Shown: positions 43,043-53,809, counted from the stretch's first letter. The stretch is 64,000 nt of DNA from UKL13-2 sp036394575 (GCA_036394575.1 DASWEY010000082.1:151105-215104), one strand, 5' to 3'. Notes: generated from the sequence alone by a model not told the origin. Made by a program: numbers and translations.

Positions 43043-44179
43043 TCAGTCCAGCGTCTGGCGATAGCGCTTCAGCGCGACGGCGCCCGCTACCAGCATGAAC
43101 GCGGCAATCGGCCACAGCTCGCGTGCAATCTCGCTGAAGCCGTTACCCTTGAGCAAGATGCCGCGAACGATGCGTAAAAAGTGGGTAAGCGGCAGAGCGT
43201 CGCCGATAAATTGCGCCCATTGTGGCATACCGCGGAACGGGAACATGAAGCCTGATAGCAGCAAGGACGGCAGAAAGAAGAAAAACGTCATTTGCATGGC
43301 CTGCAGCTGATTGCGCGCAACGGTCGAAAAGGTAAATCCGACCGACAGATTGGCGGCGATAAATACGATCAGGGCGGCGGACAGCAACAACAGGCTACCG
43401 ACCATGGGCACGTCGAACAACAGCCTTGCCGTCACCAGGATCAGGCTGACCTGCAAATAACCGACGATCACATAAGGGGCGATCTTGCCTGCCATGACCT
43501 CGATCGGGCGCACCGGGGTCGCCAGCAGGTTTTCCATGGTGCCGCGTTCGCGTTCGCGCGTCATGGCCAGCGAAGTCATCATGATCATGGTCATGGTGAG
43601 GATCACGCCCATCAGGCCGGGAACGATGTTGTAGCGGGTGATTCCCTCCGGGTTGTAGCGGCGTTGCACGCGCAAATCGACCGGCGATGCGCCGGACGTC
43701 AATCCGCTAAGTGAGCCGGTCAGCTCGCGATCCATGGTCTGCCTGACGATCTGGTCGAGTGTGGCGAGCGCATTGCCGGTGGCCGAGGGGTCGGTGGCGT
43801 CGGCCGCCACCAGCAAGGTAGGGCGCTCGCCGCGCTGCAACCGGCGTGAAAAATCCGTCGGAATCACCAGTGCGAATTGCACCTCGCCGAGTTTCATCAT
43901 CCGGTCCGCTTCGGCTTCGCTGGCCGCATGTCTGGTGAATTTGAAGTACTGCGAGTTCTCCAGCGCACGCACCAGCGAGCGCGAAAAAGGGCTTTCATCA
44001 TTGATCACAACCGCCGCGGGCAGGCCCTTGGGATCGGTGTTGATGGCAAAGCCGAACAGCACCAGTTGAATGATGGGGATGCCGACGATCATCGCGAAGG
44101 TGAGGCGGTCGCGCCGCATCTGCACGAATTCCTTGAGTAATATGGCGACGAAACGCGGCCAGGAAAAAGAGGCGCTCAC
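43043..44179 (-). CDS. ABC-2 type transporter permease
   Basis: A 378-residue membrane protein. One N-terminal helix (RLTFAMIVGIPIIQLVLFGFAIN), a large external domain (about 45-175) and five or six C-terminal helices with the ABC-2 motif RERERGTMENLLATPVRPIEVMAGK. The pattern is that of YbhR/YhhJ-type drug exporters. It starts with GTG, overlapping the ATPase stop by 4 nt. Only one permease gene is present, so it probably works as a homodimer with the ATPase. Confidence 0.9.
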   Translation of the reverse strand: MSASFSWPRFVAILLKEFVQMRRDRLTFAMIVGIPIIQLVLFGFAINTDPKGLPAAVVINDESPFSRSLVRALENSQYFKFTRHAASEAEADRMMKLGEVQFALVIPTDFSRRLQRGERPTLLVAADATDPSATGNALATLDQIVRQTMDRELTGSLSGLTSGASPVDLRVQRRYNPEGITRYNIVPGLMGVILTMTMIMMTSLAMTRERERGTMENLLATPVRPIEVMAGKIAPYVIVGYLQVSLILVTARLLFDVPMVGSLLLLSAALIVFIAANLSVGFTFSTVARNQLQAMQMTFFFFLPSLLLSGFMFPFRGMPQWAQFIGDALPLTHFLRIVRGILLKGNGFSEIARELWPIAAFMLVAGAVALKRYRQTLD

Positions 44180-45120
44180 TGGAAATTGTCCCGGGCCGAA
44201 TTCATGAGGTCGATGAACACGTCCTCCAGACCGGGAGCGATCTGCTCCCAGTGAAAGCCGGGCTGCCTGCGAAAGGGGGTAAGGCTTCCCTCAAGCCTGG
44301 GCGCATCCGACCCGCTCAAATGGAGCGTGACGCCAAATGGAACCACCATGTCAATGCCCGGCAGCCCGCGCAATTCGCGCGCCAGCAAATGCACCTTTTC
44401 GCCAGTGACTGCCCAGGTGGTGCGTCCGGAACGCGCCACCAGTTCCGCTGCAGTGCCGCTGGCCAGCAGCTTCCCGTAGGCGATATAGGCAAGCGAGTGG
44501 CAGCGCTCGGCCTCGTCCATATAATGCGTCGACACCAGCACCGTCAGTCCCTCCGCGGCGAGGTCGTGGATCTGATCCCAGAATTCGCGGCGCGCCTTGG
44601 GGTCGACACCGGCGGTGGGCTCATCGAGCAACAGCAATTTCGGCCCATGCAGCAGGCAGGCCGCCAGCGACATGCGCTGCTTCCAGCCACCCGACAGCGA
44701 GCCGGCCAGCTGGGTGCGCCGCGCCGTGAGGCCCAGCCGGTCCAGGGTGTCGTTCACCACCTGGCGGCGGTTTTTGACGTCGTACACGCGCGCAATGAAG
44801 TCCAGGTTTTCGGCAATCGACAGGTCTTCATAGAGAGAAAATTTCTGCGTCATATAGCCGACTTGGCACTTGATATGCATGGCCTCGCTGCGGATGTCGA
44901 ACCCCAGGCAATGACCCTCCCCGCTGTCAGGTGTCAGCAGGCCGCACAGCATGCGGATGGTGGTGGTCTTGCCGCTGCCGTTCGGGCCGAGAAAACCATA
45001 GATCTGGCCGCGCATGACACGGATCGCGAAGTCATCGACCACGGTGCGCTCGCCGAATTTCTTGGAGAGACCCTTGACGTTGATGACGGCATCGTTGGCC
45101 GTCTGCGCATCGGCGTTCAC
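44176..45120 (-). CDS. ABC transporter ATP-binding protein (YbhF-like, single domain)
   Basis: A 314-residue ATPase. Walker A GPNGSGKTTT, signature LSGGWKQRMSLAACLL, Walker B LLLLDEPTAGVD and switch His in VSTHYMDEAERC are present. The C-terminal 80 residues form an extra domain seen in multidrug exporters of the YbhF/YhiH type. It starts with GTG, overlapping the HlyD stop by 4 nt, and overlaps the permease start. The canonical YbhF has two ATPase domains in one chain; this is the single-domain form. Confidence 0.92.
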   Translation of the reverse strand: MNADAQTANDAVINVKGLSKKFGERTVVDDFAIRVMRGQIYGFLGPNGSGKTTTIRMLCGLLTPDSGEGHCLGFDIRSEAMHIKCQVGYMTQKFSLYEDLSIAENLDFIARVYDVKNRRQVVNDTLDRLGLTARRTQLAGSLSGGWKQRMSLAACLLHGPKLLLLDEPTAGVDPKARREFWDQIHDLAAEGLTVLVSTHYMDEAERCHSLAYIAYGKLLASGTAAELVARSGRTTWAVTGEKVHLLARELRGLPGIDMVVPFGVTLHLSGSDAPRLEGSLTPFRRQPGFHWEQIAPGLEDVFIDLMNSARDNFQ

Positions 45121-46073
45121 AGCCTGATCTCCACCGGCTGACCCGGATGCAACCCGATCGCCACCTCGGGCCTGGTGCGCGCCTCGACCATGAATACCAG
45201 GGCGGCGCGATTTTCCTTGCTGTAGATGAGAGGGGAGGTGTATTCGGCCTGTGGGGCGATGTAGCTGATCCTGGCGGACAGCGGGGCACAGCCATCGCAA
45301 CTTACGCGGACTTCCTGGCCAATCTTCAGGGCGCCAAGCAGCTTTTCGGGGACAAAGAACCGCAGCTTGATGTTCTCGGCCGGCAGCAACGAGACCACCG
45401 GCATGCCGGCCTGCACCCATTCACCTGCGGTATACAGGGTGTCCGCCACCAGGGCGGCGCTTGGCGCACGTTGCGATTTTTGCTGCAGTTTCCATTCCGC
45501 CTGCGCCAGCAGTTCGCGGGCGGCCTTCACTTCAGACTGAGCCGCCGCAATTTCATCGCGGCGGCCGGCAAGCTGCGAAACCTTCAATTGCGCGCTCAGT
45601 TCGGCCACGCGCGAACGATCACGCTCCTGGGTGCCGCGAGCTTCGTCGAGTTTCGAGGGCGACAGGAATCTCGATGCGACAAGGTCTTCGGTTCGCCTCA
45701 GTTCGGCCGTCGACAGCGTCAGCGACGCATCCGCCTGGGCGAGTTGCGCGCGCACCGCGGCGACTTCATCAGGGCGTTTGCCCTTGCGCAGGTTTTCCAG
45801 CTGGGACTCGGCCTGGTTGACGCGCGCTGCAGCCTCCGCGCGTGCGGCGCGCTCATTTTCCTGCTCAAGCGCAAACAGCGGCGCACCTGCGGCAATCGTG
45901 TCGCCGCGCCTGACATTGAGTGACGCCAAGCTGCCGCCATAGGGGGAGGCAATGCGTACGTACTCGCCTTCGGCATAGCCGGGGAAAACGCCGTCATTGG
46001 CGGCATTGCAGCCTGCCAGGATCAGCACGACCAAGCCCGCTAGCAGTGAAGTTATTGAAGATCGAATATTCAT
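45117..46073 (-). CDS. HlyD-type membrane-fusion lipoprotein
   Basis: A 318-residue periplasmic adaptor. The N-terminal signal ends with the lipobox LILAGC (Cys22), so it is anchored as a lipoprotein. A biotinyl-lipoyl-like half (VRIASPYGGSLASLNVRRGDTIAAGAPLFALE) is followed by a long coiled-coil hairpin (about 75-190), then the second half-motif and a beta-barrel. This is the adaptor between an inner-membrane ABC exporter and an outer-membrane channel such as TolC. The start overlaps the TetR stop and the stop overlaps the ATPase start. Confidence 0.9.
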   Translation of the reverse strand: MNIRSSITSLLAGLVVLILAGCNAANDGVFPGYAEGEYVRIASPYGGSLASLNVRRGDTIAAGAPLFALEQENERAARAEAAARVNQAESQLENLRKGKRPDEVAAVRAQLAQADASLTLSTAELRRTEDLVASRFLSPSKLDEARGTQERDRSRVAELSAQLKVSQLAGRRDEIAAAQSEVKAARELLAQAEWKLQQKSQRAPSAALVADTLYTAGEWVQAGMPVVSLLPAENIKLRFFVPEKLLGALKIGQEVRVSCDGCAPLSARISYIAPQAEYTSPLIYSKENRAALVFMVEARTRPEVAIGLHPGQPVEIRL

Positions 46074-46720
46074 TTGCGTCTCCCCGTCTTTCTGACAGCA
46101 GCCATGCCGAGCAGCGCCATCTCGACGCGCTCCTCAATGGCCGCATCGGTGAACACAAGCTGTTCGAGCTGCTCGCGGACGAACTCGGGGACGAAACCAC
46201 TATTGATGGCGGCAGTGCCCACCACGATAGGGGCGGCAAGTGCGCCCATCAAAAATGCGAGGGCCTGCTGGATCGGCATTTTTCTCAACTCGCCCTCTTT
46301 CTGCGCGCGCAACACCAGATCGATGACCACTTCAATATGGCGCGGCATATTGGCGCGCATAAACTCCAGCGCCACCTTCTCCCCGGCGAAGGCATCGCCG
46401 AGCAGGCGCACCCAGAAGACGCGGTTGTCGCGGCCCCAGCGCGCCAGCAGCGTGACGGCGGCCCGCAAATTTATGAGGGCCGAATCGCTACCCCTCGATT
46501 TCGTCTCGAGACCCCTGAACATATCGTTGTACTTCTGCTCGAGGATGGCGCGAACGAATACATCCTTGGTCTTGAAGTGATAGTGGAACATGCCGAGATT
46601 GACGCCGGCCCGCTCGGTGACCTGACGGATGCTCAGCCCGCGCACCCCCGTCTGCGGCAACAATTCGTGACCGGCCTGGATAAGCAGCTGATCGACGTTT
46701 CGGGATGGGCGCGGGGGCAT
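46070..46720 (-). CDS. TetR family regulator, first gene of efflux operon
   Basis: A 216-residue regulator. HTH at about residues 12-58: DQLLIQAGHELLPQTGVRGLSIRQVTERAGVNLGMFHYHFKTKDVF, the TetR type. The ligand-binding domain is helical. The ATG at 46720 has GGAG 6 nt upstream. Two AT-rich palindromes lie just upstream. It overlaps the HlyD gene and so is translationally coupled to the exporter, suggesting that it represses its own operon and is released by an exported compound. Confidence 0.9.
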   Translation of the reverse strand: MPPRPSRNVDQLLIQAGHELLPQTGVRGLSIRQVTERAGVNLGMFHYHFKTKDVFVRAILEQKYNDMFRGLETKSRGSDSALINLRAAVTLLARWGRDNRVFWVRLLGDAFAGEKVALEFMRANMPRHIEVVIDLVLRAQKEGELRKMPIQQALAFLMGALAAPIVVGTAAINSGFVPEFVREQLEQLVFTDAAIEERVEMALLGMAAVRKTGRRK

Positions 46721-46744
46721 GCATTTCTCCTTTGGGAGCAAAAC

Positions 46745-46765
46745 TATACAATTGTATAATTATAC
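46745..46765 (-). promoter_or_regulatory. overlapping AT-rich palindromic operators of tetR-hlyD operon
   Basis: Two overlapping palindromes: TATACAATTGTATA (46745-46758) and GTATAATTATAC (46754-46765). Together they would also serve as a -10 region. They lie 25-45 nt upstream of the TetR start codon, a typical repressor site. Confidence 0.75.
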
Positions 46766-46829
46766 GATCAAGTAGTTTTTTCTTGACCCGCGAGGTTTGC
46801 CGCTTGCGGCTGCTTCAAGTAATGTGTCG

Positions 46830-46930
46830 CCATCGCTAGGGGTTCCGTGCCTTGGGTTTTTCAGCAGGGTGCGGATGAGACAGACCCTTGGAACCTGATG
46901 CGGGTTATGCCGCCGTAGGGAAGCGAAGCC
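46830..46930 (+). promoter_or_regulatory. TPP (thiamine pyrophosphate) riboswitch
   Basis: The conserved parts are in order: AGGGGTTCCGTGCC, GGATGAGACAGACCCTTGGAACCTGATG (the CUGAGA-type and ACCUGAU segments), GGGTTATGCCGCCGTAGGGAAGCG. It lies 54 nt before thiC, the commonest target of this riboswitch. Thiamine pyrophosphate binding lowers expression. Confidence 0.93.
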
Positions 46931-46950
46931 AGTAGCCCTCTACCGTCTTC

Positions 46951-46980
46951 GCGCTCCCTGCAACAATTTGACTGGAGCGC
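46951..46980 (+). promoter_or_regulatory. hairpin hiding the thiC ribosome binding site
   Basis: GCGCTCC (46951-46957) is fully complementary to GGAGCGC (46974-46980), which contains the thiC ribosome binding site 6 nt before the ATG. This fits a translational off-switch coupled to the TPP riboswitch: with ligand bound the hairpin forms, without ligand the GCGCTCC strand would be used elsewhere. The 7-bp complementarity is seen; the switching is inferred. Confidence 0.75.
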
Positions 46981-46983
46981 AAT

Positions 46984-48867
<1,884 letters not shown>

Positions 48868-48876
48868 GAGCAAGCC

Positions 48877-49536
48877 ATGCTGCCGGCATTATCCCTGCTG
48901 GAGACACGCGTCCTCGGGGTGCTGATCGAAAAACAGCACACCGTGCCCGACGCCTATCCACTGACACTGAATGCGCTGGTCGCCGGCTGCAGCCAGAAGA
49001 CCAGCCGCAATCCGGTAATCGAGGCCGGCGATGAAGAGGTGCAGGCGGCGCTCGACCATCTGAAGATGCTGTCGCTGGTGATGGAGTCCAGCGGCGGTCG
49101 GGTGCTGCGCTACGCGCACAATACCGAGCGTGTGCTGCAACTGCCCGGCCAGGCGGTAGCGTTGATCGCCACGCTGCTGTTGCGCGGACCGCAGACGGTG
49201 GGCGAGCTGCGCATCAACTCGGATCGGCTGCACAAGTTTGCCGATACCTCGGCGGTGGAAGGCTTTCTTGCCGAGCTGGCGACGCGTGCCGCCGGTGCGC
49301 TGGTGGTGGAGCTGCCGCGGCAAGCGGGCGCACGAGAAAATCGCTGGGCCCATTTGCTGTCCGGCGAGCCGGCGGCGGAATGGCGCGATCCGGTTGAAAT
49401 GAACAGTAACGAGGCGATCGCCGCGGGCGAAATTGTCGCGCTCAAACACAATGTCGCGATCTTGCAGCAGGACATCGCCGCGCTGAAGGCCACGGTGGCG
49501 AAATTGTGCAAGGAATTGGGAGTCGCTATTCCGTAG
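48877..49536 (+). CDS. yceH: YceH family protein (DUF480)
   Basis: A 219-residue protein with two winged-helix domains. LSLLETRVLGVLIEKQHTVPDAYPLTLNALVAGCSQKTSRNPV is the DUF480 signature, followed by DEEVQAALDHLK and VLLLRGPQTVGELRIN-like ATLLLRGPQTVGELRINSDRLH. The C-terminal part (about 185-215) is a short coiled coil. Function unknown; related E. coli YceH also lacks a defined role. It starts 9 nt after thiC and may share its transcript. Repeat copy 4 lies after its stop. Confidence 0.9.
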   Translation: MLPALSLLETRVLGVLIEKQHTVPDAYPLTLNALVAGCSQKTSRNPVIEAGDEEVQAALDHLKMLSLVMESSGGRVLRYAHNTERVLQLPGQAVALIATLLLRGPQTVGELRINSDRLHKFADTSAVEGFLAELATRAAGALVVELPRQAGARENRWAHLLSGEPAAEWRDPVEMNSNEAIAAGEIVALKHNVAILQQDIAALKATVAKLCKELGVAIP

Positions 49537-49566
49537 CATCAGCAAACATCGGCAAGCCGCGCAAAA

Positions 49567-49636
49567 GCCAAACTGCCCAACTGGCGCGGCGTTCCAGCCA
49601 AAAATGCCTCGAACACCGCGCCAAATGGCGTTCCAC
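49567..49636 (-). repeat. dispersed palindromic repeat, copy 4 of 5 (reverse orientation)
   Basis: Read on the minus strand it gives GAACGCCATTTGGCGCGG, then GTTCGAGGCATTTTTGGC, then GCCGCGCCAGTTGGGCAGTTTGGC. The left end is the same as in copy 2. It is the only copy inverted relative to the others and lies 31 nt after the yceH stop, before the CoA-transferase gene. Confidence 0.78.
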
Positions 49637-49694
49637 GATTTTCAATGAGCGCTGCCTGGTTGCACAGGGCGCGGCAAGTGCGCATCATGTCGCC

Positions 49695-50921
49695 ATGAAA
49701 AATACCGATGCCGGACCCCTTGCCGGACTGAAAGTCATCGAGATGGGCACCCTCATTGCGGGCCCGTTTTGCGGGCGTCTGCTGGCTGAGTTCGGCGCCG
49801 AAGTGATCAAGATCGAAACTCCCGCTGACGACAACGGAGACGGCGGCGACCCGCTGCGCAAATGGCGCAAGCTGCACGATACGGGCGACGAAAAAACTTC
49901 GCTGTGGTGGTACGCACAGGCGCGCAACAAGAAATCGGTGACGGTGAATCTGCGCGAAAAGGACGGACAGGAGATCGTCCGCAAACTTGCCGCGGACGCC
50001 GATATCCTCGTCGAGAATTTTCGCCCCGGTACGCTGGAAAAATGGGGCCTCGGCTACGAGACGCTTGCGGCCATCAACCCAAAACTGATCATGGTGCGCC
50101 TGTCCGGTTTCGGCCAGACCGGACCGTACAGGGATCGCGTCGGCTTCGGCGCCATCGGCGAGTCGATGGGCGGCATGCGCTATATCACCGGCTATGCGGA
50201 TCGCGCGCCGGTGCGCGTCGGCATCTCGATCGGCGATTCACTGGCGGCGATGTATGGCGCCATGGGCGCCTTGATGGCCCTGCACAGTCGTCATCAAAGC
50301 GGCCGTGGCCAGGTAGTCGATGTGGCGCTGTATGAAGCGGTATTCTCGATGATGGAGTCGATGCTGCCTGAATTCGGCATGACCGGCTTCGTGCGCGAGC
50401 GTACCGGGGCCTCCCTGCCGGGCATCGTGCCATCCAATACCTATCTTTGCGGTGACGGCCAGTATGTGGTGATCGGCGCCAATGGCGACTCGATCTTCAA
50501 GCGCATGATGAAGGCCATCGGTCGCGACGACCTCGCCAGCGATCCGGCACTGGCGGATAACGCCGGCCGCACCGCGCGCACGGAAGCGCTGGATGGCGCC
50601 ATCGCTGCCTGGACCGGCGCCAATACGCTGGACGAGGCGCTCGCGGTGCTGGAGAAGGCCGATGTGCCCGCCGGCCGCATTTATTCCATCGCCGATATCG
50701 TCAAGGATATGCAGTACCAGGCGCGCGGCATGATCGAACGCCATAAGCTGGGCGATAATGCGGAACTATTGTTGCCGGGGATCGTCCCCAAACTGTCCGC
50801 CACGCCCGGGGGCACCCGCTGGATCGGGCCCAAACTGGGCGAGCATACGGCGGAAATTTTGCGTGGCATCGGTTATGACGATGCGACCCAGGCGGCGTTC
50901 AAAGCCAGAGGAATCATTTAA
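49695..50921 (+). CDS. CaiB/BaiF (class III) CoA-transferase
   Basis: A 408-residue family III CoA-transferase. GLKVIEMGTLIAGPFCGRLLAEFGAEVIKIE is the N-terminal signature, and LKVENFRPGTLEKWGL-like ILVENFRPGTLEKWGLGYE and VRLSGFGQTGPYRDRVGFGAIGESMGG follow; the catalytic Asp is probably that of DVALYEAV-type VVDVALYEAVFSMME or of an equivalent site. Such enzymes move CoA from succinyl-CoA or another donor to a carboxylic acid. It is 4 nt before an HMG-CoA lyase-like gene, which suggests that it makes the thioester the lyase cleaves. The human relative SUGCT uses glutarate and 3-hydroxy-3-methylglutarate. Confidence 0.88.
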   Translation: MKNTDAGPLAGLKVIEMGTLIAGPFCGRLLAEFGAEVIKIETPADDNGDGGDPLRKWRKLHDTGDEKTSLWWYAQARNKKSVTVNLREKDGQEIVRKLAADADILVENFRPGTLEKWGLGYETLAAINPKLIMVRLSGFGQTGPYRDRVGFGAIGESMGGMRYITGYADRAPVRVGISIGDSLAAMYGAMGALMALHSRHQSGRGQVVDVALYEAVFSMMESMLPEFGMTGFVRERTGASLPGIVPSNTYLCGDGQYVVIGANGDSIFKRMMKAIGRDDLASDPALADNAGRTARTEALDGAIAAWTGANTLDEALAVLEKADVPAGRIYSIADIVKDMQYQARGMIERHKLGDNAELLLPGIVPKLSATPGGTRWIGPKLGEHTAEILRGIGYDDATQAAFKARGII

Positions 50922-50925
50922 GAAC

Positions 50926-51870
50926 ATGAACACTCGCATTTACATCAACGACGTCGGCGTGCGCGACGGTTTCCAGATCGAGAAAACCTTCATACCCACC
51001 GAAACCAAGATCGCCCTGATCGACCAATTGTCCGGGACCGGCCTCGCCAAGATTGAAGCCACTTCCTTTGTACACCCCAAGTTCGTGCCGAATATGGCCG
51101 ACGCCGAGACCGTGCTGGCTAACATCAAACGGGTGCCCGGCGTGCAGTACAGCGCGCTGACGCCGAACATCAAGGGCATGGAGCGTGCCGTGGCCTGCCA
51201 TACCTCGGTCGGCAAGATCGATGAAATGAACCTGTTCATGTCGGCTTCCGAAACCCACAACATGGCCAATGTGAAGCGCACGACCACGCAATCGCTGGAC
51301 GATTTTGCGCAGATGATTCCGCTCGCCAAAGCAGTCGGCATTCGCCTCAACGGCACGGTGTCGACGGCGTTCGGCTGCCCTTTCGAAGGCGATGTGCCGG
51401 AAGCGCGCGTGCTCGATTTCGGCCAGAAGTACCTCGATCTCGGCTTCGACAGCCTGACCTTCGCCGATACCACCGGCATGGCCAACCCACACCAGGTAGA
51501 GCGGATGATGCGGCTGGCGGTGAAGCGCTTTCCGGGCGTCGAGATCACCCTGCATTTCCACAATACGCGCGGCATGGGCTTGGCGAACGTTATCGCCGGC
51601 ATCAATGCGGGCGTGCAGCATTTCGATGCCTCCATCGCCGGGCTGGGCGGTTGCCCCTTCGCGCCCGGCGCCACTGGCAATATCTGCACGGAAGATCTGG
51701 TAAACATGTTGCAGGACATGGGCTATGACACCAATGTCGATCTCGATGGCCTGCTTGCCGCCGCGGTGAAAATTCCCGCCATCGTCGGGCACGACGTCCC
51801 GGGCCAGGTGATGAAGGCCGGCAAGACCATGCATCTGCATCCCGCACCGGAAAAACTCTATACCGCTTGA
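50926..51870 (+). CDS. hydroxymethylglutaryl-CoA lyase family protein
   Basis: A 314-residue TIM-barrel lyase. VGVRDGFQIEK carries the start motif with the catalytic Asp (RDG), the metal-binding His are in the FHNTRGMG motif, and GLGGCPFAPGATGNICTEDLV is the HMGL signature with the catalytic cysteine. It normally cleaves HMG-CoA to acetoacetate and acetyl-CoA in leucine degradation; some family members act on citramalyl-CoA or related substrates. It lies 4 nt after the CoA-transferase, so they form an operon. The isovaleryl-CoA genes usually near a leucine-degradation lyase are absent here. Confidence 0.87.
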   Translation: MNTRIYINDVGVRDGFQIEKTFIPTETKIALIDQLSGTGLAKIEATSFVHPKFVPNMADAETVLANIKRVPGVQYSALTPNIKGMERAVACHTSVGKIDEMNLFMSASETHNMANVKRTTTQSLDDFAQMIPLAKAVGIRLNGTVSTAFGCPFEGDVPEARVLDFGQKYLDLGFDSLTFADTTGMANPHQVERMMRLAVKRFPGVEITLHFHNTRGMGLANVIAGINAGVQHFDASIAGLGGCPFAPGATGNICTEDLVNMLQDMGYDTNVDLDGLLAAAVKIPAIVGHDVPGQVMKAGKTMHLHPAPEKLYTA

Positions 51871-51961
51871 ACCCATTTAAGCCGATTCAAGGCGCCTCCG
51901 CACCGAGCAGCATCCATAAAAAATCGAATCCACCATCGCCATCGTTTTCCAGGAGAAGCTT

Positions 51962-52681
51962 TTGAACAAGAAATTCATTGCAGCCGCCATCACCACTTTT
52001 TGCGCCATGACCGCCACGGGCGCACAGGCCGGCGACCTCGGCAATCTCGCCAGCCTGAGCCAGGATCAATTCGACAAATTGAGCAAGGATCTGGGCGCCG
52101 CCACCGCCTATCGCGGCGTCAGCCCCGGCAATGCATTGGGCATCACCGGCTTTGATGTCGGTGTTGAACTGACGCAATCTAAAATCGAAAATTCCGGCAT
52201 CCTCAAGCAGGCTGGCGGCAGCGATTCTTCCAATCTGTTCATCCCCAAGCTGCATGTTCACAAAGGTCTGCCGCTCGGCTTTGACATCGGCGCCTTTGTC
52301 GGCCGCGTCTCCGGTGTCGACGCCAATTTGTTCGGCGCCGAAGTCCGCTATCAGATCGTCGAGGACGGCCTCACCACGCCCTCGCTCGCCCTGCGTGTCT
52401 CCGGCAGCAAGATGACCGGTATCTCGCAGACCAGTTTGTCGACGGCGGCCGTAGATGTGGTGTTGTCGAAAAAACTTGCCTTCGTCACGCCCTATGTCGG
52501 CGCCGGCAGCGTGCGCAGCGCCGACAAACCCAAGGTCGGTGCCTTGACAGAATCGACCAATACGCAAGGGCGCGTGTTCGTCGGCGTCAACGCGAATTTC
52601 CTGCTGAGCAATGTCGCGATCGAAGCAGAGCGTCTGGGCGGCGTCAATTCCTACTCGGCCAAGCTGGGATTTCGTTTCTAG
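51962..52681 (+). CDS. outer-membrane beta-barrel protein, function unknown
   Basis: A 239-residue protein with a signal peptide (MNKKFIAAAITTFCAMTATGAQA). The mature part alternates hydrophobic and polar residues as in a small porin-like barrel (ALGITGFDVGVELTQSK, GFDIGAFVGRVS, ANLFGAEVRYQIV, SLALRVSGSKM, FVTPYVGAGSV, VFVGVNANFLL) and ends in phenylalanine (KLGFRF). It starts with TTG at 51962, supported by AGGAG 6 nt upstream. It lies between the HMG-CoA lyase gene and the ABC transporter, so it could be an outer-membrane route for the transported compound. This is inference. Confidence 0.75.
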   Translation: MNKKFIAAAITTFCAMTATGAQAGDLGNLASLSQDQFDKLSKDLGAATAYRGVSPGNALGITGFDVGVELTQSKIENSGILKQAGGSDSSNLFIPKLHVHKGLPLGFDIGAFVGRVSGVDANLFGAEVRYQIVEDGLTTPSLALRVSGSKMTGISQTSLSTAAVDVVLSKKLAFVTPYVGAGSVRSADKPKVGALTESTNTQGRVFVGVNANFLLSNVAIEAERLGGVNSYSAKLGFRF

Positions 52682-52758
52682 TTTTTGACGTATCCGGTTC
52701 CACCAAGTTGGCGTCAGACCAACATCTTTCATACCCATAAGATTGAGGAGAAGAAAGC

Positions 52759-53799
52759 ATGTTTGCAAAGTCCATCAAGGCGGCCGTTGCGCTGATTGCC
52801 GCGCTGACAGTCGGCGCAGTATCCCTCTCGGCCGAGGCACAGGCGCCGGAGAAGAAAAAAATCACCATCGCCGTTGGCGGCAAAACGCTGTTCTATTACC
52901 TGCCGCTGACCATCGCCGAACGCCAGGGTTATTTCAAGGATGAAGGCCTCGAGGTCGAGATTCCCGATTTCGCCGGTGGCGCCAAGGCCTTGCAAGCCCT
53001 GGTCGGCGGCAGTGCCGATTATGTCTCGGGCGCCTTCGAGCACACCATCAATATGCAGGCCAAGAAGCAGCCGATCAGGGCGGTGGTGTTGCAGGCCAAT
53101 TTTTCCTCCATCACACTGGTGATGCCGAAAGACAAGGCCGCCAAATACAAATCGGCCAAGGATTTGAAGGGTCTCAAGATCGGCGTGACTGCGCCCGGAT
53201 CTTCGACCAATATGTTCGTCAACAATCTGCTGGCCAAGGAAGGCCTGAAGCCGTCGGATGTATCGATCATCGGCACCGGTACCGGCGCCGGCGCGGTGGC
53301 GGCGATGGAAAAGGGCGAGATCGACGCGATGTCCAATCTCGATCCCGTCACCACGCAACTTGAGTCGACCGGCAAATATGTCGCCGTCGCCGACAGCCGC
53401 ACCGAAAAAGGCATGCAGGAATTCTACGGCGGCGACTATCTGGCCTCCTGCATCTACGCCAGCGATGATTACATCAAGAAAAATCCCGGCACAACACAGG
53501 CGGTGGTCAATGCCATGGTGCGCGCCCTGCGCTGGCTGGCCAAGGCCACGCCCGAGCAGGTGATGGCAGTCGTGCCCGAAACCTACTGGGCCGGCAATCG
53601 CGGGCTCTACAAGGAGGCGCTGCTCAAAAACATGATCGGCTATTCGACCGACGGGCAGATGAGCCTGAAAGCCGCGCAAAATGTGTACAAGGTGCTGAAG
53701 CAGTTCGAGCCTTCGGTGATGGCGGCAGGCAATTCGATCAAGCTCGAGGCCACTTTCGACAACCGTTTCGTCACCAAGGCGGACGCGAAATACAAATAG
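52759..53799 (+). CDS. ABC transporter substrate-binding protein (NMT1/SsuA-like)
   Basis: A 346-residue periplasmic binding protein with a signal peptide (about 1-28). ITIAVGGKTLFYYLPLTIAERQGYFKDEGLEVEIPDFAGGAKALQALVGGSADYVSGAFEH is the NMT1/THI5/SsuA domain, with LKGLKIGVTAPGSSTNMFVNNLL in the second lobe. Related proteins bind nitrate, aliphatic sulfonates, taurine, riboflavin precursors or pyrimidines; the ligand here is unknown. The ATPase and permease genes follow, separated only by repeat copy 5. Confidence 0.88.
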   Translation: MFAKSIKAAVALIAALTVGAVSLSAEAQAPEKKKITIAVGGKTLFYYLPLTIAERQGYFKDEGLEVEIPDFAGGAKALQALVGGSADYVSGAFEHTINMQAKKQPIRAVVLQANFSSITLVMPKDKAAKYKSAKDLKGLKIGVTAPGSSTNMFVNNLLAKEGLKPSDVSIIGTGTGAGAVAAMEKGEIDAMSNLDPVTTQLESTGKYVAVADSRTEKGMQEFYGGDYLASCIYASDDYIKKNPGTTQAVVNAMVRALRWLAKATPEQVMAVVPETYWAGNRGLYKEALLKNMIGYSTDGQMSLKAAQNVYKVLKQFEPSVMAAGNSIKLEATFDNRFVTKADAKYK

Positions 53800-53809
53800 G
53801 AAATTTTAT

